From the NCBI GenBank assembly GCA_014529385.2, contig CM043956.1, positions 64,176,620-64,240,619 on the forward strand: a stretch of 64,000 nucleotides of DNA, given 5' to 3'. The notes beneath the pieces were generated by a model. The model was given only the letters and a program-made list of their open reading frames with translations. It made no database searches and had not been told where the DNA came from. Within the stretch, counting starts at the first letter, position 1; each line of letters begins with the position of its first letter. Both the position numbers and the translations under genes were made by a program. The stretch comes from Adiantum capillus-veneris. Taxonomy: Eukaryota > Streptophyta > Polypodiopsida > Polypodiales > Pteridaceae. Positions 54,122-64,000 of this stretch are shown piece by piece.

Positions 54122-54773
54122 TGTAACAGACTTGGACACTCCAAGTCAAGAATCGACCACGACAGCACCAAATAACCAATTCAAAACAATTCACAGTTCA
54201 CAATAGATTTACACTGGCCCGGCGGAGTTATGTGCCTAGAGATATTGGCCCCAAAGACTGCGCCCCTTTCGGTATTTCTTTTGTATTAATATGAGTTCAA
54301 AGTACAAGAGTGGTTGGGTCTCACTCTCAGACTCTGCGTCCAGATGCTCTGCAGAGTGGGAGCCCAAACCACTTATTTATTTGTTTACAAGGGATGCCAA
54401 AAGCAGAGCCCCAAAAGCTTAAAGTCAAAAGCCTAAAAATAAAAGCAAAAGCTCTTTCTCTCACAAGCTCTCTTGAGCTTCCAAAATAAAGCAAAAGGAT
54501 CTTTTCTCTCTTTCAATTAGCATAGAAAAAGCATGTCAAAAAGCTGCCCGTAAACAGCCCGCAAATTCCGCTACAAAATCAGAGATCTACCGTACAGTGC
54601 TACGTCATCATGTCTGCGCATTTTCCGGGATCTTCCCGTGTTGCCTTTAGGGTTACGGCAGGATTAGGGTTAGGGTTAGGGTTAGGGTAAGGGTTAGGGT
54701 TTCTAGCAAAAATTAGGGCTTGGCAAAAATTAGGGTTTCTGCAGTCGAGCAGCCACGTCATCACTTTATGACA
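54122..54773 (-). repeat. 5' LTR of C3 (652 bp)
   Basis: Partner of 44421-45032. The extra length is mainly a longer telomere-like tract (54646-54740). The shared block is at 54243-54282. Confidence 0.9.
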
Positions 54774-55180
54774 GTCATGCCACCATCTTTGAAATCTTTG
54801 GGTTGGTTTGGCGCATATCCCGGGTATAGATAATAAGGGTATCCATATGGGATCCAACCATTGTAGCCTGGTGGCGGCGGTGGTGGAGGTGGGGGCAATG
54901 GCGGTGGCAAAGGCGGTTGCACTGGATCAGGGTCAGATGGTTGCACCATATTCCTGAAGACTCCCCCCATAGGAACAGACGATTGAGAGGGTTGCCGGTT
55001 GGAAGCTCTAGTACTTTCTGGTGCCGGAGGAGCAGGTACCACCTGGGGCATCAGAGGGGGTAACATGTAGTTCAAAAATTGTTGAAAACTTTGCAGCATC
55101 GGAAGATTCTGCTGAGGATGCCGCGAAAGAATGTCGTGGAGTTCGCTGAGCAAAAACTCCAAATATTCTGCTAAATCCAT
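54774..55180 (-). pseudogene. gag N-terminal part of B, proline-rich
   Basis: ATG at 55178-55180 (MDLAEYLEFLLSELHDILSR). A short helical N-part is followed by LPPLMPQVVPAPPAPES and a polyproline stretch (PPLPPPLPPPPPPPPPGYNG), then Tyr/Pro-rich YGYPYYLYPGYAPNQPKDFK. It is cut by C3 after DGGMT and continues at 44420. It is uninterrupted over its 135 codons. Proline-rich Gag N-parts are common in plant chromoviruses. Confidence 0.8.
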
Positions 55181-55399
55181 GAATTCCAAGTCTTGGGTTC
55201 TTTATGGCTTATGCCCTGTAAGACATGAGCGGTGAAGACAGGAGCGCGCCCAATGCGCGATGAAGTAAGAGTGGGAGTGGCTAATAAGTCCGGGTTGGAG
55301 GGAGAAGATACCTTAGATAAAAATTCCAATAGCTCTGTCTGCTCTTTTGTAAAACCGGTATGCTTTCAGAAAAGCACACGCCTGATGCTCTGATACCAC
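55181..55399 (-). other. Leader and primer binding site of B
   Basis: PBS GTGGTATCAGAGC (minus, 55387-55399), then a ~200-bp leader without a frame. It matches the truncated plus-strand copy at 25880-26050. Confidence 0.75.
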
Positions 55400-56050
55400 T
55401 GTCACAAGACGGAACCACGTGCCAATAGAAAAGAACAGACTGAATAACTTTAAGCACTTCAAATAACAATTGAAAGAGAGAGAGACAACACGTGACACGG
55501 AGTGGCGGAATTCCACCCCAGAGAGTATTGGCCCCAAACCTTGGCGCCCCTTTCGGTATTTCTTTATATTGCATCAACACAGTACAAGCTGGTACTCCAG
55601 ACTCTGCACCCTCTCCAAGAAGCATGCCAGAGAATGAGCCCTAGCCTCATATTTGAAGTCCCTTGGCCTGAAAAGAAGTTACAGTAAAAAGCCTTTAAAA
55701 CTCAAAAGCTTCTGGTCCAAAAGCAAAGCCAAAAAGCTACCAACACAATTTACGAAAATCCGTACAGCCCGCCACGTCATTAGCCAGCACAAAACGCGGA
55801 AATCCGTACAGCTTGCCATGTCATCGCAATTTTCGAAAATGTGCCATGTCATCAGCTTTTGCATGTGTGTGTGGGTCCTGCTTTATTTTAATCCCTTTAT
55901 GTCACTGGGGCCCCATCGGACGGGATCCCCATAAGTTGGTAGGACTTCGTCTTCTTCTGCTACTTGTTCTTCTTAGGGTTTAGGCCTCTCGGCCGCCATA
56001 TGTAAGTTGGCCCCATTCTTTAGGCTTTGATACGTCAGCAGTTTGTGACA
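55400..56050 (-). repeat. 5' LTR of B (651 bp)
   Basis: Minus-strand TGTCACAAACTGCTGACG...CCGTCTTGTGACA. It has the shared block at 55525-55565. The target duplication GCTTC follows at 56051-56055. Unlike 25090-25879 it has almost no telomere-like sequence. Confidence 0.9.
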
Positions 56051-57318
56051 GCTTCTTTCCTCAAAAGAAGAGTGGACCACCATGTTCGTGCATTTCTCTT
56101 CAAAAACGATGTTGCTCTCCAGATCTTGGAGTGCTGTAAGTAGTGTCCTTTAAATTTCACTGACTATCCACCCTCTTTAAATTCCTTTGTCTTTTTTGTT
56201 CTTGTCTTTGAGGAAATCATATTGGTTGGCTCTGTAAAAGTGTTTCTTCTTTGCATAAAACATGTGATCGTCGCAGTCCGAACTGTCAGAGGATGACTCC
56301 TCCGTAGAACTGTCAGAAACTGGTCGGAATTTTTCATCTTCTTTGCCTTTTTCTTGTTCTCTCCAAAACTTTGTTTCTTGCTTCGCTTCTTGCCCTTTCT
56401 GTCCTCCTTACTCGAGTCGGAAGAGGAAGAGCTAGAAGAACTGTCTGAAGAAGAGGAAGAAGAACTGGGTAGTCCTTCCAGAAGCACATGCTTCTTGCTT
56501 CTTTTATTTTCATGCAGTTGCAAAAGAAGTGACGGCCCAAGTAACCAAGGTAGTCTGTCCCCTTGTTGCGCTTCTTCAATTACTTCTTCGATGATTTCTT
56601 CAATGGCTTCTTCGTGTCTAGATCGTGAAGTTCTTCTTCAATGACCATCCTCGAAGTAGGAGGTTTCTTGATTGCCGGTTTGATTGGTGTCTCAATGGCT
56701 TTCTTCCACTAAGTATGCACTTCATCCATCGAGTACTGGGTCAAAAAATTTGCATACTCGGGATCCTTGGCAAACTAAAGCATCGGCTTTGCACACTCGT
56801 CAACCTGCTGTTGACGTTGCATCTCCATGAGGGCCAAATTCACTTGAATTCGCTTGGTAGAGGAGCCAGTAGGGGGACGGGTAACTTGGGGAGCTTGAAT
56901 CTCTCTCCTCCGAGCTTGAATCTCTCTCTACCCTAGCTCATTTTAATCGCCTTTTCACAAGCTTTCAGGAGAAATAATTTGGGATTGGTCGGGTTTGAGA
57001 ACCGGTAGTCGCGGCGCGATTTCCGAAATCCAGTGTATCAAAAATTGGCATGAATAAGAACACCAACCAGGGCCAAAAGAGGTAAAATGCACCCACGGAG
57101 GCTTGAGCCCATGCACTGGCCAATGGAATGGCGTAACTTCAAATCAGCTAGCCGTTTGGGCTTTCTCTTTTTCGTGCCTTTTTTGGTCATCAAGCATAAT
57201 ATAAAAGGGCCTTATTTGTCCTGTTTCTGGGGGCCGTACCACAACTGGTCCCTCTACCCTACTACCTCTCGTCTCAAGGGTGGCAGATGGAGTCGTCTGA
57301 TTCTCTTCGGAATCCGTA
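56051..57318 (-). pseudogene. gag N-part of C1
   Basis: Minus strand. The start codon matching C2's ATG is ACG here (57316-57318). The N-part is frameshifted. At 56164-56523 it has the basic, Ser-rich linker (LPSSSSSSSDSSSSSSSSDS then KEDRKGKKRSKK) and EFKEGG, and near the left end the capsid core (TWWSTL). It breaks at the B insertion and resumes at 38719. Several stops confirm decay. Confidence 0.75.
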
Positions 57319-57369
57319 GGTGCCACGAGAAGAAGGATCGGATTTCCCAATAGAAGAGAAACCGATCGT

Positions 57370-57382
57370 GCTTTGATACCAC
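57370..57382 (-). other. Primer binding site of C1
   Basis: Minus-strand GTGGTATCAAAGC directly after the LTR edge at 57383. One base differs from the C3 site. Confidence 0.8.
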
Positions 57383-58038
57383 TGTAACAAACTTGGGCAC
57401 CCCAAGTCTCGGTTCTGTCACAACACGAGATTCACTTAAAACACTTCACAATTATTGAATCGACACGACCCGACGTAGTTCCGTGCCAAGAGAGATTGGC
57501 CCCAAAGACTGGCACCCATTTTGATATTTCTTTTTTGTATTAATCTTTGAGCAAAGTACAACTTCCGAAGGTCCTCAACTCTGAGACTCTGCGTCAATAT
57601 GCTCTGAGAACCGAGGCCCCAAGGGCTCCTTATAAACTTACAAAGGATGCCAAAAGCAGAGCCCCAAAAGCAGGTAAACTCAAAAGCATTACCCCAAAAG
57701 CACCTGCCCTCACAAAAAAACAGCCAACGCAAATTGCGGAAATCCGTACGGCCTGCCACGTCAGCATGTCAACGCGGTTTACGATCGTCCGTACAGCTCT
57801 CAGCGTGATTCGCGGCCGTCTGTACAGTGCCACAGCATCAGCTCGCTAATCATCTTTGTGTCCTCTTGGGCCCTCGGCAAGGGTACCATAAGTTGGTACA
57901 CCTTGCAAGCTTTAAAATCCTTTAAAAATAGGCCTTTCGGATAGGTTTTTAAAAAATGGTAAATCTTTATCTGTCCTTTTATTCAAGAGTTGGCTCTCCT
58001 TCTGTCTGGTGGTAATGCCACGTCATCGCTTTGTGACA
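57383..58038 (-). repeat. 5' LTR of C1 (656 bp)
   Basis: Minus-strand TGTCACAAAGCGATG...AAGTTTGTTACA, with a diverged shared block at 57491-57532. No telomere-like tract. The right flank (from 58039) is plus-strand C-type 3' UTR, so C1 appears to have landed in another C element. Confidence 0.85.
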
Positions 58039-58365
58039 ATCTTGAAAATCTCTATAGACATGATCACAATAAGGATTAGTTAATCTGGCATCAGTGAGGT
58101 CCAGGATGGATCTAGATGCGATTACTAAATACGTTGCTGGCAGTCATGGTCTGAGATTTGGGATGAAATTTTAGGTGATTGATTTGATCTGTCATGTGAT
58201 GTGATGTGACTGTCGTCTTTGTACAGGTACTCGATGTGTCTTGTCTAGTGCATCGGTACTTGGAGTCAGTGTCTACTACATTAGTGTCTACTAAATTAGT
58301 TTATGGCCTCTGTCTGTTTTGCAGGCGTAATCGAGGGCGAAAACCATTCTTTCAAGAGGGGGGTA
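58039..58365 (+). other. 3' UTR and polypurine tract of another C-type element
   Basis: Matches 36575-36895 of C2 (CTCTATAGACATGAT, GATGTGACTGTCG, GGCCTCTGTCTGTTTTGCAG). It has a hairpin GTAATCG-AGGG-CGAAAAC (58327-58344, right arm decayed) and the tract TTCAAGAGGGGGGTA (58351-58365). Confidence 0.75.
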
Positions 58366-59155
58366 TGTCACAAACTGATTACGTGGCATACCAACTAATG
58401 GAAAAATGTCGAGGGGACACCTAATAAGTTGTCCCAACTTATGGATAATTGCCGAGAGGCCCAAAGGGACACTAGCATTACAAAAATGCGAACGAACTGG
58501 TGACGTGGCTGGCTGTACGGACGTTCGCGAATTACGCTGCTGACGTGGCATCCGTACGGATTTCCGCAAATTGCGTTGGTGAATTTGGGCACTAGCTTAT
58601 GGCACCAGATGCTTTTGGAACATAAGCTTTTCATGTAAACTACTTTTCCCAGGCTAAGGACCATTAAATAAGACCCAAGGCTCTCCCTCTGGCTCATTCA
58701 AAGCTGACGAGCCGGTGAGCAGAGGAGTGTCACGATTGTGACTATGTTGCAGTAGTACACACACTCCTAGTTGCAGATACACAAAGTGCCATGCCAAGGA
58801 GATCCCCTACGCTTATGGTCACGACCCTTCGCGCAAGAGACGTGCCTCTTCACCAAAAGCCACACTCGTTTGACAACTGGTCACACCCCTTCGCTCTACG
58901 AGTGTGACTCTTCGCCCAATGGTTGTAGCTCTTCGCCGAAAGGATATGTCTTTACGTCTAAAGTCGTGTCTCTTCACCAGGAGACGTGTCTTTTCATTTG
59001 TCTCTTCATCTCCTATATAAGGAGCCCTTGTATCACACATTCAATCAATCAAACACAGAGTCTTCTAAGTCTTGTTTCTGAGTACAGCTCAAGTTTCTTA
59101 AGTCTTAATCATGAGTTTAAGTAATTAATGAAGGTTAGCAACTAGAATCCTTACA
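58366..59155 (+). repeat. LTR-like sequence (790 bp), C-related left part
   Basis: Begins TGTCACAAACTG after the polypurine tract and ends ATCCTTACA before the PBS-like GAGGTATCACAGC (59156-59168). U3 has ACGTGGC boxes (near 58379, 58502, 58544). The right half, with repeated CTCTTCACC/GTGTCTCTTC-type motifs and TATATAAGG near 59014, is unlike other C LTRs. Both borders are inferred. Confidence 0.5.
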
Positions 59156-59168
59156 GAGGTATCACAGC

Positions 59169-59848
59169 AAATTTTTTTCCCCGGACCCGAAGGCTGTGAG
59201 CCTCTCACCCTCGCCGCTACACTCTACCCCCCCTCTCTCGGAGTTGCATGGAAGCAGAAGAAAGATGGTACATATGACCACATGAGGTAACTCTTACCTG
59301 TTCTAATTAATTCTATGAACATCATAGGAAAATAAAGAGGGCAGACAACAGTGTATGAGTGTGTGTATCCGGAGAGTTGCGCATTGCGTGTACCCGGAGG
59401 CTCGTGTGCACAGTAAGTACTTGGAGCATTGTGCCCCTTCGCCGCACCTCTTCCCAAGCGGTAGAGCAGCACTCACCAAGCGTCTGAAGAATTTCCCAAG
59501 CGGCAGCAACGTTTGACATTTTCTCGCGCTGGTTGAGTTTTTACGCTGGCAACGCTGATGTTTTCTTTTAACGCTGGCTGACCTTTATAAGCCTTATTAG
59601 TTAATTATAAGTGACCAGCCCGCCCCAAACTTGGGTGACCGGCCAAAGAACACAAATTTTTTAAACCTATGTGAACTCACTCACTTGACCATATAAATCC
59701 CCAAATAAACTAACTTAAAAAAAAACAAAGAGAAAACCCACGAGATCAACATAAATTTACACATTCGTTTATTGTTGGCGTCACTCTCTCTTCCTCTCAG
59801 CAACGTTGGCCTTGGGTGCCTCTCCTGCGCGCGGTCCACTTCTCAGCC
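59169..59848. other. Leader-like DNA, no gene recognised
   Basis: Contains ACGCTGGC motifs near 59553-59575 that recall those of element D. Frames of 65-82 codons at 59224-59519 (minus) overlap each other and have no motif. Confidence 0.4.
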
Positions 59849-61018
59849 ATGGACAACGATGATTTTCGTGTGCTGATGCCGTTTCTCTCGTACATAGACA
59901 AGATTTCGGGCACTGTTCTCATGGAAAATTCTCCTGCACCTGAAGTAATAATTATTCTGGAGCCAGAACCAATCCCAAAGCCAGAACCCGTTCAGAATAG
60001 AGTTTCCGCTCCCAGAATACCTGTCCCAGCACCTGCTCCTGCATCTGGTCGAGAGTTCCCTTTGAGGCGTAACCATGCCGAATTCTCAGGACGGAGGTGG
60101 TCAATCTGACGATGCCCTTACTCTCATTAAGGAGCAGATAGCCACACTTTCCACAAGCCTCGCATCACTACACGCTCCCTTGGATCAGATGCAGACGCAA
60201 AACACTTCTCGAAGTCGTCCTGCTGCTTCTCGGACTACACATGCAACATCTTCCACACCATCGTCTAAAGCTTCAGTGGACGAACCAAACGAGCCAGATC
60301 CAACTAAAGAGGTAGACAATCGCGACCTTCAATTACTTTATAAAATTTTAATGCTGCACAAAAGACGAAGCTTGATGTTAAACTGCCTAAACCTTGTAAT
60401 GGTCGCCGCGATAAGCGCGTGCTGGACCAATGGCTATTCAAAATGGAGGTCTACTTGTCCAACACGGACTTAGTAGAGAGTAAAAAAGGATACAGCATTT
60501 CTTTAGTGGCAGCGACGAGTTGTTGATGGTAAACACACACCTTCTTGGGATAAATTCCAGCGTGCTATTCACAAGCGTACGAACCTGCCAATGCCGATTT
60601 TCATGCCCGGTCCTCTCTTCGCCGCGTGAGCCAAACAGGTTCCTTGGCCGCGTACATCACAAAGTTCCAAAAGCTAACTCTGGAGATAGAGACCCTTAGT
60701 CCCTCGGATAAACTTCACAGTTTTATCGACGGACTCGAACCCAACCCGAAGGACGATGTGCACAAATACAACCCTATCACCTTGGATGTTGCAATAGCCT
60801 ATGTGGAGCGTCTTGGAGATAATCGGCGCCTTACACGGAATTTTCTCCCTGGTGACAGATCTTCAATAGTGCTCGCTTTTCACAGCGTGATCGCAGAGAA
60901 AGCTATAGCCGAAGTCAACAGCAACAATCTGTTAGCCCTCACGCACATTCCTATCACCTATGATAGACGCCGTATTATTTATTTGGTAGAGTCAGGTACC
61001 GAGCTTGTCGGTTTAATA
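59849..61018 (+). pseudogene. gag relic of an unplaced retroelement
   Basis: A first frame from ATG 59849 (MDNDDFRVLMPFLSYIDKIS) has Pro/Glu repeats (EPEPIPKPEPVQNRV). A second (60075-60473) starts MPNSQDGGGQSDDALTLIKE with a coiled-coil-like EQIATLSTSLASLHAPLDQM. The gag body is best seen at 60626-61018: QTGSLAAYITKFQKLTLEIE, LSPSDKLHSFIDGLEPNPKD and TLDVAIAYVERLG, typical of Retrotrans_gag. Frame changes and stops lie between them. No zinc knuckle, protease or RT follows. Confidence 0.6.
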
Positions 61019-61030
61019 GGAAAAGGGTAA

Positions 61031-62400
<1,370 letters not shown>

Positions 62401-64000
62401 CTAGGCCCTCAGCAGGAACCCAAGGTAGTACCACTCAGGACCAGTCACAAGATCCACTCGAATGACAGAATCTTGGACCTGCAAGTAGACATGGTTTTTA
62501 GACCAGTCATGCACCATTTTTGCTTCCCTCATGAAAGGACGTCCTAAGATCATCTCCGATGCCATAGTGTGCTTGGAGAAATCCGTAACAATGAAGGTAA
62601 TTCTTACTTTATGTCCAAAGATCTTGATCTTGAGATCTTCTAACATCCCAATAGGTTTAACAATAGACACATTGGCCATTTTCACTACTATGATTGTGGT
62701 CGCAAGGTGAGGTCTTCCCATAGTTTTCCAGCAATTTTTAGTCACAATGCTAACCCCAGCGCCACCATCAAGGATTTCCTTCACAGTTAATCCCTTAGTA
62801 GTAATTGGTATGGTCGCATTGGATTCATCACCCTCAAACTATTGTCCCAACTTGTTAACAGGTATTTCTACCACAAGGTTCTCATCTAGGTTGGATTGTG
62901 GATCTAAGTGTTCCTCCTCTATTGGCATCTCCCCAACTCCATCCATCTGTGCAAATTGTGGTACTCCAAACTTTAGTTCTCCGTTGAGGAAGGCTCGAAG
63001 AGCTGAGACTAGCTCAGGGTCTTTATATAGTTTGGACATGATGGTGGTTCTAACTTCTGAAGACATGAAATCCATCAATTTGACAATATTTAACGGCACC
63101 TTTTGGACTTCAGTCCCTTGACGTAGGGAAGATGGGATCTCCATTTCTTCGATAGGATCAGGTAGTCCCTCTGTAAACATTCTTTCCATCAAGAAGTGAG
63201 TACGCCCACTTTCCCATGACTTTAAGTCACTTTCTTCTTGGATGACACTTTCTTCTTGGATGACACTAGGTATGGCTAAGGGTCTATGGACTTGGTGAGG
63301 TTGTTGTGGTGTAGGGAACACGGTGTCTGTAATCTGAATCTGCCTAGGTGCTGGTTCTAGATCCCTTTGGGTATCTTCTACCAAACTCCTTAATTGCTTG
63401 ACTCGCTCGATCTCCTCTATAGGGTTTGGATAAGTGCTTATCTTCTTCTTGGATCCTGGCCATTATGGCTCATGAAGATCTTCCTTGTTGGTTTCTATCT
63501 TAGTGGTCGTTTTGGTCTCCATGGTTTCACCTGAATCAAAATCCTCTTCAGTGTTGTTCATATATACGGGGTCGTCACCAGTCCCTATGTTGGTCTTTAA
63601 ACTGGGGTCTGACTTAGCTGCTTTTTGCGATCTCTTCCTTCGTGTTTTCTTCTTTTTCTGAGATTGGGCAATTCATGCCGTGTCTCTTTTCTCAAGAATA
63701 TAATTTTTGTTTTGAAGCATCAATCGTGTGAGTACGTTTACTGGTACCACAGGTGTACTTTGTGATGGCTCCTCGGTAACCTCAATCAAGTTTAATAACG
63801 TGATCTTCAGTGCATTTGGATTATTTGGACATTGGGCAATCAAATGATCTCTGCCACATCGATTACACATGAGTATCGACATTGTAGACGTGCTCGCTTG
63901 ATTGGTATGCATTAGTGTGGCGTTCCTTTGTAGCCTAATAGGACACTCGGCCACATGATGTGGACCTCCACACTCATAGCATTGAAGAGGTGGCCTCTTA
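62401..64000 (-). pseudogene. gag 3' part and protease of another gypsy lineage
   Basis: Minus strand, entering from the right edge. Two zinc knuckles of CX2CX3HX4C form: CYECGGPHHVAEC (near 63940-63980) and CNRCGRDHLIAQC (63829-63867). A charged linker with several stops follows, then a 181-codon frame (62839-63384). The protease reads LDGGAGVSIVTKNCW (near 62750) with D-G-G at the active site and the second motif MILGRPFMREAKMVHDWSKN. It ends at 62401 (WYYLGFLLRA). No RT follows down to 62100, so the copy is truncated or was gag-protease only. Confidence 0.75.

Larger units (their letters stand above)
44421..54773 (-). mobile_element. Gypsy element C3, internally deleted and rearranged, carrying E
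   Basis: Inserted in the B gag. Flanks GTCGT (44416-44420) and GTCAT (54774-54778) differ by one base, and joining them gives GGMTVKFSPFPG, the expected gag reading. LTRs: 54122-54773 (5') and 44421-45032 (3'). After removal of E the internal part is only about 0.9 kb: PBS, an RNase H fragment in opposite orientation, a piece of 3' UTR and the polypurine tract. It cannot be autonomous. Confidence 0.8.
38720..56050 (-). mobile_element. Ty3/gypsy element B, split by nested C3, D and E
   Basis: Inserted in the C1 gag: GCTTC lies on both sides (38715-38719 and 56051-56055), and joining the flanks restores the C1 capsid reading. Minus-strand order: 5' LTR (55400-56050), PBS, gag N-part (54774-55180), C3 insertion (44421-54773), gag C-part and protease (43188-44420), D insertion (38889-43187), about 120 bp of unassigned DNA, and a 48-bp remnant of the 3' LTR (38720-38767). 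RT and integrase are absent, so B is a gag-protease remnant or was internally deleted. Confidence 0.75.

Overview
The window is plant nuclear DNA from a large, retrotransposon-rich genome. This rests on plant-type Ty3/gypsy chromoviruses and a Ty1/copia element primed by initiator-Met tRNA, GT-AG introns, and plant telomere-type (AAACCCTAA) repeats inside LTRs. A fern or lycophyte is possible, but the sequence does not prove a taxon. I saw no bacterial genes, CRISPR array or tRNA/rRNA gene. Almost every long reading frame is a degraded retroelement polyprotein. The one host gene I recognise is a six-exon 3' part of a CorA-like magnesium transporter (21345-23951, minus strand).

Family letters are mine. 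Family A (gypsy, minus): the 5' half of one copy at 1-3730 and a complete copy at 4354-13000. Both sit in a ~280-bp host tandem repeat whose units each carry a 20-bp perfect or near-perfect palindrome. From 13441 to 21344 lie a possible element G leader and LTR (PBS at 15138-15150), a copia gag/protease relic (17180-17640), direct and tandem repeats and a foldback. The CorA-like gene follows, and its 5' exons are not visible before retroelement DNA begins at 25090.

From 25090 to 58365 is a nest of gypsy families B, C and E, the non-autonomous LTR element D and one copia element. In plus-strand order: an LTR B and fragments (25090-26349); plus-strand element C2 (26350-37435) holding a complete copia insertion (27688-31866, target duplication CCTAG) and two LTR B copies; then minus-strand element C1, split into 37436-38719 and 56051-58038. 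C1 was split by element B (38720-56050, duplication GCTTC). B carries C3 (44421-54773, duplication GTCGT/GTCAT) and D (38889-43187). C3 carries E (45206-53448, duplication CGACA), the youngest and best preserved gypsy element. From 58039 to 64000 are a C-type 3' end, an LTR with a PBS-like site, a gag relic, simple repeats and the minus-strand gag-protease part of another gypsy lineage.

The most interesting non-coding signals are shared between families. A small hairpin with an AGGN loop and covarying stems lies just upstream of the polypurine tract in families A, C and E. A ~40-bp block is common to the otherwise different LTRs of B, C and E. Repeated TGACGTGGCA boxes and telomere-like tracts occur in the U3 regions of B/C LTRs. 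Element D carries two open frames, one very rich in His/Asp, that do not look like gag or pol.
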